Below are positions 1-5,671 of a DNA stretch of 5,671 nucleotides, in pieces; the first letter of the stretch is position 1; each line of letters opens with the position of its first letter. Location of the stretch: positions 1-5,671 of the forward strand of contig JAFARH010000223.1 in NCBI GenBank assembly GCA_019245555.1, in the 5' to 3' direction. The DNA comes from Betaproteobacteria bacterium (GTDB taxonomy: Bacteria; Pseudomonadota; Gammaproteobacteria; Burkholderiales; SG8-39). Below the pieces are notes generated by a model. The model worked only from the letters and a program-made list of their open reading frames with translations, was not told where the DNA came from and ran no database searches. The translations under genes and the position numbers were made by a program.

Positions 1-577
1 CGGTGGTCATGACGTCGTCGACGACCGCGATTCTCGCGCCGTCGAGCGATCGCGTGCAGCGGAAGGCGCCGCGCACGTTGCGCTGGCGTTCGTCGTAGGG
101 CAGCTCGATCTGCGGCGGCGCATCGCGGGTGCGCTCGCAGAGCGCCAGCTCGAGCGCTTCCTTTCGCAGGTGCCGCGCGATCTCCACGGCCTGGTTATAG
201 CCGCGGCTGCGCAGCCGCTCGGCCGAGAGCGGCACCGGAACCATGTGGTCGATGCGCGCAGCGCGCACCTTGGGCGCGAGGAACCCTGCGAGAAGCGGCG
301 CGAGCGCGAGCTCCCCGCGGAACTTGAGCGCGTGCACCAGCGCATCGGCCGGGAAAGCGTAGGAGAGGGCGGCGCAAGTGGCGTCGTACGCAGGCGAATG
401 CGTGAGGCAGCGACCGCAAACTGCGCCGTCAGGCGATTCGAGCGCGCAGCGCGGGCAGAGCGCGTGGCCGAGGCGCGGAAGATCCGCGTCGCACTGCGCG
501 CAAAGGAGTGCGCGCGCGCCGCCGCGGCAGAGGAAACAGCTGCCGCCAAAAAGTACGCTCGCGAGCTTTTCTCGCAT
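1..577 (-). CDS. comF: ComF family phosphoribosyltransferase (3' end cut by window)
   Basis: This is the N-terminal 192 residues of a ComF/GntX-type protein; the C-terminus lies beyond base 1. Translation of the minus strand from the ATG at 577-575 shows four CxxC pairs (C14/C17, C26/C29, C41/C44, C54/C57), the zinc-ribbon region typical of the family. These are followed by the LKFRGE segment (85-90), PVPLSAERLRSRGYNQA (114-130), the ERQRNVRGAF segment (163-172) and the PRPP-binding loop IAVVDDVMTT (183-192), where the window ends. Family members are about 230-250 residues, so some 40-60 are missing. ComF proteins are needed for DNA uptake in some naturally competent bacteria, probably in the cytoplasm, but many homologues have no proven role. 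A GAGGAG Shine-Dalgarno sequence just upstream supports this start. The gene diverges from the amidase with only 14 bp between start codons, so its promoter must lie inside the amidase reading frame. Confidence 0.93.
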   Translation of the reverse strand, partial: MREKLASVLFGGSCFLCRGGARALLCAQCDADLPRLGHALCPRCALESPDGAVCGRCLTHSPAYDATCAALSYAFPADALVHALKFRGELALAPLLAGFLAPKVRAARIDHMVPVPLSAERLRSRGYNQAVEIARHLRKEALELALCERTRDAPPQIELPYDERQRNVRGAFRCTRSLDGARIAVVDDVMTT

Positions 578-580
578 AAA

Positions 581-586
581 CTCCTC
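581..586 (-). promoter_or_regulatory. Ribosome binding site of comF
   Basis: GAGGAG is read on the minus strand with only 3 nt to the ATG at 577-575; the longer purine-rich stretch GGGGCGAGGAG could pair in a slightly different register. It favours the ATG at 577 over the out-of-frame ATG at 593-591. On the plus strand the same bases form a pyrimidine-rich tract, which leaves the amidase without a visible Shine-Dalgarno sequence. Confidence 0.55.
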
Positions 587-591
587 GCCCC

Positions 592-1926
592 ATGTGGACT
601 GTAGCCCAGCTCGGCCGCGAGCTCGCCGCGGGCCGCACGACGAGCCGCGAAATCGTCGAGCAGGCGCTCGCCAAGATCACCGCGCCCTATGGCGAGGGCG
701 CGCGCTCCTTCATCAAGGTGTATGCCGATAGCGCGCGTGCCGAGGCCGATTACGCGGACCGGCTGAGGAAATCGGGCGTGCGCCGCTCGCCGATCGACGG
801 CCTGCCGGTCTCCCTCAAGGACTTGTTCGACGTCGCGGGCGACGTGACGCGGGCCGGGTCCAAGGTGCTCGCCATCGAGGCACAGCAGGATGCGATCGCC
901 GTGGCGCGGTTGCGCGCCGCCGGCGCCATCTTCGTTGGCCGTACCAACATGGTGGAGTTCGCCTTCGGCGGTGTGGGACTGAACCCCCACTACGGCACGC
1001 CGCGCAATCCCTGGGATCGCGCCGCCGCGCGCGTGCCCGGCGGCTCCTCCTCCGGTGCGGCGGTCGCGCAGGCCGAAGGGATGTGCGTGATGGCGCTCGG
1101 CTCGGACACGCGCGGCTCGATCCGACAGCCTTCGGCGCTTTGCGGCGTAGTTGGGTTCAAGCCGACGCAGCGGCGCGTGCCGCGCGATGGCGCGTTCCCC
1201 CTTTCTTACACGCTCGATTCCGTAGGTCCGCTCGCGAACAGCGTGGGTTGCTGCGCGGCGTACGACGCAGTGCTGAGCGGCGAAGGCGGCGAGCTCCCGC
1301 CGATGGAGGCCAAGGGGCTGCGGTTGCTGTTGCCGCGATCCATTGCGATCGAGGATCTCGATCCGGAGGTCGATAACGCCTTCGAGCGCGCGCTGAAGAA
1401 GCTTGCGGCGGCGGGCGCGCAAATCACCGAAGTGGCAGTGCCGGCGTTCAATCGCCAGGACGAATACTTCAAGGGCGGCGGCATCGCCGGTGCCGAGGTC
1501 GTCCATGTGCATAAGCCCTATCGCGACCGATTCAGCGGCTACGACCCGCGCGTCGGCAAGCGCATCGGCATGGGCACCACTCTGACGGGCGCGGACCTCG
1601 TCGAGTTGCTGCAATTGCGCGACGCGTTCATGCGGGAAATCGAGACGCTCGCGGCGCCGTACGACGCGATCGTGATGCCCTCGGTGCCGTGCGTTGCGCC
1701 GACCATCGCGGAGACCCAGGCGAGCGAGGAAGCCTACTTCCGCTGGAACTTCCGCATCATGCGCAACAACGGCCTCATCAACTTCCTCGATGGCTGCGCG
1801 GTGACGATGCCCTGCCAGGAGCCGGGCGGCGCGCCGGTCGGCTTCATGGTCTGCGGCACGGCGATGAGCGACCGGCGCATCCTCGCGGTTGCCGCGGCGA
1901 TTGAACGAACGCTTTCCGGCCATTGA
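592..1926 (+). CDS. Amidase signature (AS) family hydrolase
   Basis: A 444-residue serine hydrolase of the GatA/FAAH amidase-signature family, probably a cytoplasmic amide (or ester) hydrolase of unknown substrate. The Ser-cisSer-Lys triad can be read directly: K76 in LPVSLKDLFD, cis-Ser S152 in PGGSSSG (149-155), and nucleophile S176 in SDTRGSIRQP (171-180), followed by GVVGFKPT (185-192). The K76-S152 and S152-S176 spacings (76 and 24) fit FAAH (75 and 24). Length is normal for a stand-alone amidase, and there is no signal peptide or membrane segment. No GatB or GatC neighbour is present, so GatA of the tRNA amidotransferase is unlikely. The ATG at 592 places the usual N-terminal helix (VAQLGRELAAGRTTSREIVEQ) at residue 4, so it is probably right although no Shine-Dalgarno precedes it. 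Its stop overlaps the likely bioC start, implying one transcript and translational coupling. Confidence 0.93.
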   Translation: MWTVAQLGRELAAGRTTSREIVEQALAKITAPYGEGARSFIKVYADSARAEADYADRLRKSGVRRSPIDGLPVSLKDLFDVAGDVTRAGSKVLAIEAQQDAIAVARLRAAGAIFVGRTNMVEFAFGGVGLNPHYGTPRNPWDRAAARVPGGSSSGAAVAQAEGMCVMALGSDTRGSIRQPSALCGVVGFKPTQRRVPRDGAFPLSYTLDSVGPLANSVGCCAAYDAVLSGEGGELPPMEAKGLRLLLPRSIAIEDLDPEVDNAFERALKKLAAAGAQITEVAVPAFNRQDEYFKGGGIAGAEVVHVHKPYRDRFSGYDPRVGKRIGMGTTLTGADLVELLQLRDAFMREIETLAAPYDAIVMPSVPCVAPTIAETQASEEAYFRWNFRIMRNNGLINFLDGCAVTMPCQEPGGAPVGFMVCGTAMSDRRILAVAAAIERTLSGH

Positions 1927-2735
1927 TCGCACCGATTGACTGCAAAGCGGCGCGGCGGCGGTTTACCCGTGCCGCGCCGACGTATGAGCGGGCGTCCCGT
2001 CTGGAAACCGAGGTTGGTGCGCGGCTCATCGAGCGTCTCGACTACGTGAAGATCGCGCCGCGGCGGATTCTCGATGCCGGAAGCGGCCCGGCGCGCGAGG
2101 TACAGACCCTCGCCAAGCGATACCCCGGCGCGCAGATCGTTGCGCTCGATTTCGCGCTGCCGATCCTGCCGCGGCGCGGGCCCATCGCCCGTTGGCTCGG
2201 CCGCGGCGCCGCGGCGGTTTGCGGCGACTTTCATCGCCTGCCGATCGCCGCGGCAAGCGTCGAGCTCGTCTGGTGCAACTTGGCGCTCCACTGGACGAGC
2301 GATCCCTTGCAGGTGTTCCGCGAATTCGAACGCGTGCTCGCGCCCGAAGGCCTCGTCCTTTTCAGCACGCTCGGTCCCGACACGCTGAAGGAATTGCGCG
2401 CCGCGGCGGGCGCGACGCGCGTTCATGAGTTCATTGACATGCACGATCTCGGCGACATGCTCATCGCGGCGGGCTTTTCCGCGCCAGTGATGGACATGGA
2501 GCAGCTCACCATCGATTACGGCACGGGCGATCGCCTGCTCGACGATCTACGGACGAGTGGCCAGACGAACGCGCGGCTCGACCGCAGCCGTGGACTTGCC
2601 GGAGGTCAATTCCTGCGAGCGTTTCGCGGAGCGCCGCTGCGCTCGACATTCGAGGTGGTTTACGGACACGGCTGGAAGCGCGCGGCAGTCGACCCGGAAG
2701 TCAAAACAGTCCGTGTTTTCAAGCGCATTCCTTGA
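1923..2735 (+). CDS. bioC: Malonyl-ACP O-methyltransferase (BioC-like), TTG start
   Basis: A 270-residue class I SAM-dependent methyltransferase that matches the BioC family. BioC methylates the free carboxyl of malonyl-ACP so that fatty acid synthesis can build the pimeloyl chain of biotin. Motif I is ILDAGSGPARE (49-59), with the motif II acid at D76 (IVALD). GDFHRLP (101-107) and NLALHW (119-124) follow. The BioC-type blocks FSTLGPDTLKELR (147-159) and FIDMHDLGDMLIAAGF (170-185), plus a C-terminal SGQTNARLDRSRGLAGG stretch (212-228), set it apart from generic methyltransferases. Motif I has Ala57 where E. coli BioC has Gly. The frame is closed upstream by a stop at 1902-1904, and the first usable start is the TTG at 1923, sharing bases with the amidase TGA. 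No Shine-Dalgarno is evident, so coupled re-initiation is likely. Other biotin genes are not in the window; a BioC-like methyltransferase of another role remains possible. Confidence 0.85.
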   Translation: MIAPIDCKAARRRFTRAAPTYERASRLETEVGARLIERLDYVKIAPRRILDAGSGPAREVQTLAKRYPGAQIVALDFALPILPRRGPIARWLGRGAAAVCGDFHRLPIAAASVELVWCNLALHWTSDPLQVFREFERVLAPEGLVLFSTLGPDTLKELRAAAGATRVHEFIDMHDLGDMLIAAGFSAPVMDMEQLTIDYGTGDRLLDDLRTSGQTNARLDRSRGLAGGQFLRAFRGAPLRSTFEVVYGHGWKRAAVDPEVKTVRVFKRIP

Positions 2736-2761
2736 GACGGCGCGCTCTCCTGTGGTACGTT
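2732..2761 (+). promoter_or_regulatory. Possible sigma70-type promoter before the DUF2244-cox genes
   Basis: TTGAGA (2732-2737) fits the -35 consensus in five of six bases. TACGTT (2756-2761) fits the -10 in only three, with an 18-bp spacer. If active, transcription would begin near 2768, just upstream of the second GTG (2773) and downstream of the first (2752). It overlaps the bioC stop codon. The -10 match is weak and chance is a real possibility. Confidence 0.2.
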
Positions 2762-3267
2762 ACGCGCCGTCCGTGAGCACGCCGACCCTCGAGGTTTTTG
2801 GGCTAGCCGCGCCGCGGGAGCTGGCATTCCGGGAGGAGCACGGCGGCTTCAGCCTGACTCTCAAGCGCAATTGCTCCATCTCTCCATCCGGCCTCGCTTG
2901 CGTCTTTGTCGCCCTCGCGGTCGTTGTGCTCGCAATAGGAATCGGTTTTGCAATTGCCGGCGCGTGGCTGATCCTGCCTTTCGCCGGTCTTGAAGTGCTG
3001 TTGCTGGGCGGGGCGTTCTTGCTGCAGGCGCGCCAAGCCGCGGATTACGAGCGCATCAGGCTCGAGCGCGACCGGCTGAGGGTCGAAGTGGCCGAAGGCC
3101 GGCGCGTAGCGCGCTACGAGCTCGATGCGAGCCGCGTAGGCGTCGAAGTGGAAGGGTCGCGCGTCATGGTGCGCGAAGCGGGAAAAAAGCTGGAGCTCGG
3201 ACGGTACCTCGACGACGCATCGCGCAAGGTGTTCGGTGCCGAGCTAAAGAAGAGACTGCGGTACTAG
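2752..3267 (+). CDS. DUF2244 family integral membrane protein
   Basis: A small inner-membrane protein of 171 residues (164 if the GTG at 2773 is used). It carries the DUF2244 hallmarks LKRNCSISP (37-45) and ILPFAGLEVLLLG (74-86). Two hydrophobic helices lie at about 47-70 and 72-92, then a soluble C-terminal domain with charged beta-rich sequence. The molecular role is unknown. In many alpha- and betaproteobacteria, genes of this family sit beside cytochrome c oxidase genes, as here, with only 17 bp to coxB, so a link to oxidase assembly or function is an inference from context. The frame stays open upstream to at least 2557, but that part overlaps bioC and reads as low-complexity Arg/Ser-rich sequence, so I reject it. 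GTG 2752 and GTG 2773 are both possible starts and neither has a clear Shine-Dalgarno. No ATG lies in frame before the conserved domain. Confidence 0.82.
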   Translation: MVRYAPSVSTPTLEVFGLAAPRELAFREEHGGFSLTLKRNCSISPSGLACVFVALAVVVLAIGIGFAIAGAWLILPFAGLEVLLLGGAFLLQARQAADYERIRLERDRLRVEVAEGRRVARYELDASRVGVEVEGSRVMVREAGKKLELGRYLDDASRKVFGAELKKRLRY

Positions 3268-3284
3268 ATCGGGGAAAGAAGAAT

Positions 3285-4400
3285 ATGAGGGGATCGAAGC
3301 TCCTTGCCGGCCTGGCCGGTCTCGCGGCCGCCACCAGCGCATACGCCATCCCGTGGTACTTCCAGACGCCGGGCTCGCAGATCGCGCGCGACGTCGATCA
3401 CCTGCATCAGTACGTGATGTGGCTGATCATCGTCATCTTCGTCGCGGTGTTCGGCTTCATGTTCTGGGCCTGCTACGCGCATCGCAAGTCGAAAGGCCAC
3501 GTCGCCGAGCAGTTCCACGAGAACACGACCGTCGAGATCCTGTGGACCATCATCCCGGCGATCATCCTGGTGGTCATCGCCTGGCCGGTGACCCGGGTCG
3601 TGGTCGCGCAGAAGGACACCTCGTCGCCCGATATCACCATCAAGGTCACCGGCTACCAGTGGAAGTGGGGCTACGACTACATCAAGGGCGAGGGCGAGGG
3701 CATCAGCTTCGTCTCGATGCTCTCCACGCCGCGCGAGCAGATCGAGGGCACTGCGCCGAAAGGCCAGCACTACCTGCTGGAAGTCGATAACGAGCTCGTC
3801 GTACCGGTCGGCAAGAAGATCCGCGTCATCACCACCGCCGCCGACGTGATTCACTCGTGGTGGGTGCCCGTCTTCGGCGCGAAGCAGGACGCGATTCCCG
3901 GATTCCTGCGCGACCTCTGGTTCAAGCCGGAAATCACGGGCACGTTCCGCAGCCAGTGCGTCGAGCTTTGCGGCAAGGAGCACGGGTTCATGCCGATCGT
4001 CGTGCGCGTCGTCTCGGCGGAGGACTACACGAAGTGGGTCGGCGACTTCAAGAAGGCCCAGCTGGCGCAAGCTGAAGATCCGAACAAGAAGTGGGAGCCG
4101 GCCGATCTGATCGCCCGCGGCGAGAAGGTCTACGGCGCGAATTGCGTCGCCTGCCACCAGCCTACCGGCAAAGGCATGCCGCCGGCGTTCCCGCCGCTCG
4201 TTGGCTCGAAGGTCGTGACGGGCCCGAAAGAAGGTCACATGGACACCGTGCTGAATGGCAAGCCGGGCACCGCGATGGCGGCGTTCGGCAAGCAGCTCTC
4301 CGATACCGAGATCGCCGCGGTGATCAGCTACGAGCGCAATACCTGGGGCAACAAGTCGGGCATCGTGCAGCCCGCCGAAGTCAAAGCACGCCGGAAATAA
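3285..4400 (+). CDS. coxB: Cytochrome c oxidase subunit II with fused cytochrome c domain
   Basis: A 371-residue CoxB that takes electrons from the periplasmic side and passes them to subunit I. A signal peptide (1-21, probable cleavage after AYA) is followed by two membrane helices at about 43-65 and 85-107. The periplasmic cupredoxin domain has the aromatic electron-transfer segment YQWKWGYDY (124-132). Its CuA ligands are complete: H190 in DVIHSWWVP, then C225, E227, C229, H233 and M236 in [14 protein letters not shown]-terminal class I cytochrome c domain (about 275-355) carries the CVACH heme site (C287, C290, H291); M331 in GTAMAAFG is the likely sixth ligand and M298 a less likely one. 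Subunit II without this domain is about 250-280 residues, so the extra length is the heme domain, as in caa3-type oxidases and many betaproteobacterial CoxB proteins. A purine-rich GGGGAAAGAAGA stretch precedes the ATG. coxA follows after 10 bp. Confidence 0.97.
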   Translation: MRGSKLLAGLAGLAAATSAYAIPWYFQTPGSQIARDVDHLHQYVMWLIIVIFVAVFGFMFWACYAHRKSKGHVAEQFHENTTVEILWTIIPAIILVVIAWPVTRVVVAQKDTSSPDITIKVTGYQWKWGYDYIKGEGEGISFVSMLSTPREQIEGTAPKGQHYLLEVDNELVVPVGKKIRVITTAADVIHSWWVPVFGAKQDAIPGFLRDLWFKPEITGTFRSQCVELCGKEHGFMPIVVRVVSAEDYTKWVGDFKKAQLAQAEDPNKKWEPADLIARGEKVYGANCVACHQPTGKGMPPAFPPLVGSKVVTGPKEGHMDTVLNGKPGTAMAAFGKQLSDTEIAAVISYERNTWGNKSGIVQPAEVKARRK

Positions 4401-4410
4401 AGGAACCACT

Positions 4411-5671
4411 ATGAGCGCAGTCGTTCACGGACACGACCACGGCCACGGGCACGGCCACGACCACAGCCACGGCGATCACGGGCACGGCCACCACGGTCCC
4501 TACACCGGATTCCTGCGGTGGGTCACCACGACCAACCACAAGGACATCGGCACGATGTATCTGTGGTTCGCCGGCTTCATGTTCTTCGTCGGCGGGATGA
4601 TGGCGCTCGCGATCCGGCTCGAGCTCTTCCATCCGGGAATCCAGTTTCTCAACCCGGATTTCTACAACCAGCTCGTGACCTCGCACGGCCTGATCATGAT
4701 CTTCGGCGCGATCATGCCGGCCTTCGTCGGTTTCGCGAACTGGCAGATTCCGATGATGATCGGCGCGCCCGACATGGCGTTCGCCCGACTCAATAACTGG
4801 TCGTTCTGGCTGCTGCCATTTGCCGCGACGCTACTGATCACCGCGTACTTCATGCCCGGCGGTGCGCCGGGTGCCGGCTGGACGCTCTACGCGCCGCTCA
4901 CCGTGCAGCAGGGCATGGGCATGGACTTCACCATCTTTGCCGTGCACATCCTCGGCATGAGCTCGATCCTCGGCTCGATCAACATCATCACCACCATCCT
5001 CAACATGCGCGCGCCAGGGATGACGCTGATGAGGATGCCGCTCTTCGTCTGGACCTGGCTCATCACGGCGTACCTGTTGGTAGCGGCGATGCCGGTGCTA
5101 GCGGGCGCGGTGACGATGACCCTGACCGATCGCCACTTCGGCACGACCTTCTTCAACGCGGCCGGCGGCGGCGATCCGGTGCTCTACCAGCACATCTTCT
5201 GGTTCTTCGGACACCCGGAGGTCTACATCATCGCGCTGCCCGCGTTCGGCGTGATCTCTCAGGTGATCCCCGCCTTCTCGCGCAAGCCCCTCTTCGGCTA
5301 TGCGTCGATGGTCTATGCCACGTCGGCGATCGCGATCCTCTCCTTCATTGTCTGGGCCCACCATATGTATACGGTCGGCATGCCCGTGACGGGACAGCTC
5401 TTCTTCATGTATGCGACGACGCTGATCGCAGTGCCCACCGGCGTGAAGGTCTTCAACTGGGTCGCGACGATGTGGAAAGGCTCGCTCACCTTCGAGACGC
5501 CGATGATGTTCGCCATCGGCTTCCTGATCCTCTTCACGCTCGGCGGCTTCACCGGTCTCGTGCTTTCGCTCGTGCCGATCGATATCCAGCTGCATGACAC
5601 GTACTACGTGGTGGCGCACTTCCACTACGTGATGGTCGCCGGCGCCATGTTCTCCGCCTTCGCCGGGATCT
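4411..5671 (+). CDS. coxA: Cytochrome c oxidase subunit I, aa3-type (3' end cut by window)
   Basis: The first 420 residues of the catalytic heme-copper subunit, which reduces O2 to water and pumps protons; family length is about 520-550, so the last helices are missing. All metal ligands can be read: heme a H92 (TSHGLIMIF) and H405, heme a3 H403 (VAHFHYV), and CuB H268, H317 and H318 (AHHMY). Y272 in GHPEVY is the residue cross-linked to a CuB histidine. Proton-path residues are D121 (GAPDMAF) with N128/N129, E270 (GHPEV), and K346 (TGVKVFNW). This makes it an A1-type oxidase with both D and K channels. Residues 6-28 form a His-rich extension ahead of the conserved [11 protein letters not shown] (39-50). 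AAAGGA (4399-4404), overlapping the coxB stop, lies 6 nt before the ATG. The gene reads on without a stop to the window edge. Confidence 0.97.
   Translation, partial: MSAVVHGHDHGHGHGHDHSHGDHGHGHHGPYTGFLRWVTTTNHKDIGTMYLWFAGFMFFVGGMMALAIRLELFHPGIQFLNPDFYNQLVTSHGLIMIFGAIMPAFVGFANWQIPMMIGAPDMAFARLNNWSFWLLPFAATLLITAYFMPGGAPGAGWTLYAPLTVQQGMGMDFTIFAVHILGMSSILGSINIITTILNMRAPGMTLMRMPLFVWTWLITAYLLVAAMPVLAGAVTMTLTDRHFGTTFFNAAGGGDPVLYQHIFWFFGHPEVYIIALPAFGVISQVIPAFSRKPLFGYASMVYATSAIAILSFIVWAHHMYTVGMPVTGQLFFMYATTLIAVPTGVKVFNWVATMWKGSLTFETPMMFAIGFLILFTLGGFTGLVLSLVPIDIQLHDTYYVVAHFHYVMVAGAMFSAFAGI
4426..4494 (+). repeat. Imperfect GGCCAC/GGGCAC hexamer repeat coding a His-rich tail
   Basis: Within the 5' end of coxA, His codons (CAC throughout) alternate with mostly Gly or Asp codons, giving about a dozen His in 23 residues (6-28), mainly HG and HD pairs. 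At DNA level this is a run of imperfect 6-bp units. It is in frame with, and continuous with, the conserved CoxA sequence. The repeat could expand or contract by slippage in 3- or 6-bp steps without breaking the frame. Confidence 0.85.

Noticed and set aside
170..604. Plus-strand open frame (144 codons) opposite comF
   Set aside because: The opposite strand carries a complete comF pattern with four CxxC pairs and a PRPP loop; this frame is Ala/Arg/Glu-rich only.
7..1932. Very long minus-strand open frame (641 codons) across comF and the amidase
   Set aside because: It is Arg/Ala/His-rich with no domain, runs antisense to the clear amidase, and uses a different frame from the true comF on the same strand. 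It is a shadow of high-GC codon bias.
1734..2444. Minus-strand open frame across the amidase-bioC junction
   Set aside because: It spans two well-supported plus-strand genes and has no family features.
2557..2751. Upstream extension of the DUF2244 frame from an ATG at 2557
   Set aside because: It lies inside bioC in another frame, and its sequence is Arg/Ser-rich and unlike any DUF2244 N-terminus.
2736..2751. Search for terminators and RNA genes in the gaps at 2736-2751, 3268-3284 and 4401-4410
   Set aside because: The gaps are 10-17 bp and show no GC hairpin with a T-run, and no tRNA or other RNA gene fits anywhere in the window.
3264..4409. Minus-strand open frame (381 codons) covering all of coxB
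   Set aside because: It mirrors coxB almost end to end and is rich in Asp, Arg and His with no recognisable motif; strong third-position GC in coxB suppresses antisense stops.
4426..4494. Short tandem repeats that could suggest a CRISPR array or a separate metal-transporter gene
   Set aside because: The units are 6 bp, in frame and continuous with CoxA, with no spacers; no cation transporter sequence follows.
5098..5625. Minus-strand open frame (175 codons) inside coxA
   Set aside because: It is antisense to a fully conserved CoxA region and has a low-complexity charged composition.

Overview
The window looks like a piece of chromosome from a GC-rich betaproteobacterium. The evidence is high GC with strong third-position GC, a ComF and a BioC of betaproteobacterial type, and a DUF2244 gene directly before a coxB that carries a fused cytochrome c domain, followed by coxA. 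This assignment comes from recalled family and synteny patterns and was not checked by a search. Both ends cut through genes: comF on the left and coxA on the right.

Layout: (1) 1-577, minus strand: the N-terminal part of a ComF-family phosphoribosyltransferase. (2) 592-1926, plus: an amidase-signature hydrolase with its Lys-Ser-Ser triad intact, starting only 14 bp from the divergent comF start. (3) 1923-2735, plus: a BioC-like malonyl-ACP O-methyltransferase that probably starts at a TTG overlapping the amidase stop codon. (4) about 2752-3267, plus: a two-helix DUF2244 membrane protein with a GTG start. (5) 3285-4400, plus: CoxB, subunit II of an aa3/caa3-type cytochrome c oxidase, with a complete CuA site and a C-terminal c-type heme domain. 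(6) 4411-5671, plus: CoxA, subunit I, cut at residue 420 but already containing every heme and CuB ligand, with a very histidine-rich N-terminal extension.

The five plus-strand genes are packed head to tail with gaps of -4, about 16, 17 and 10 bp. No terminator hairpin is visible between them, so read-through from amidase-bioC into the oxidase genes is possible. Functionally the window joins two themes. One is a biotin-related methyltransferase with a co-transcribed hydrolase of unknown substrate. The other is the start of a cytochrome oxidase operon, in which CoxB receives electrons through its own heme c and CuA and passes them to heme a and the heme a3/CuB centre in CoxA. I saw no tRNA, rRNA, CRISPR array, insertion sequence or phage gene. 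The content is mostly ordinary housekeeping. The points most worth a second look are the poly-His tail of CoxA, the amidase coupled to bioC, and the tight comF/amidase divergent junction.
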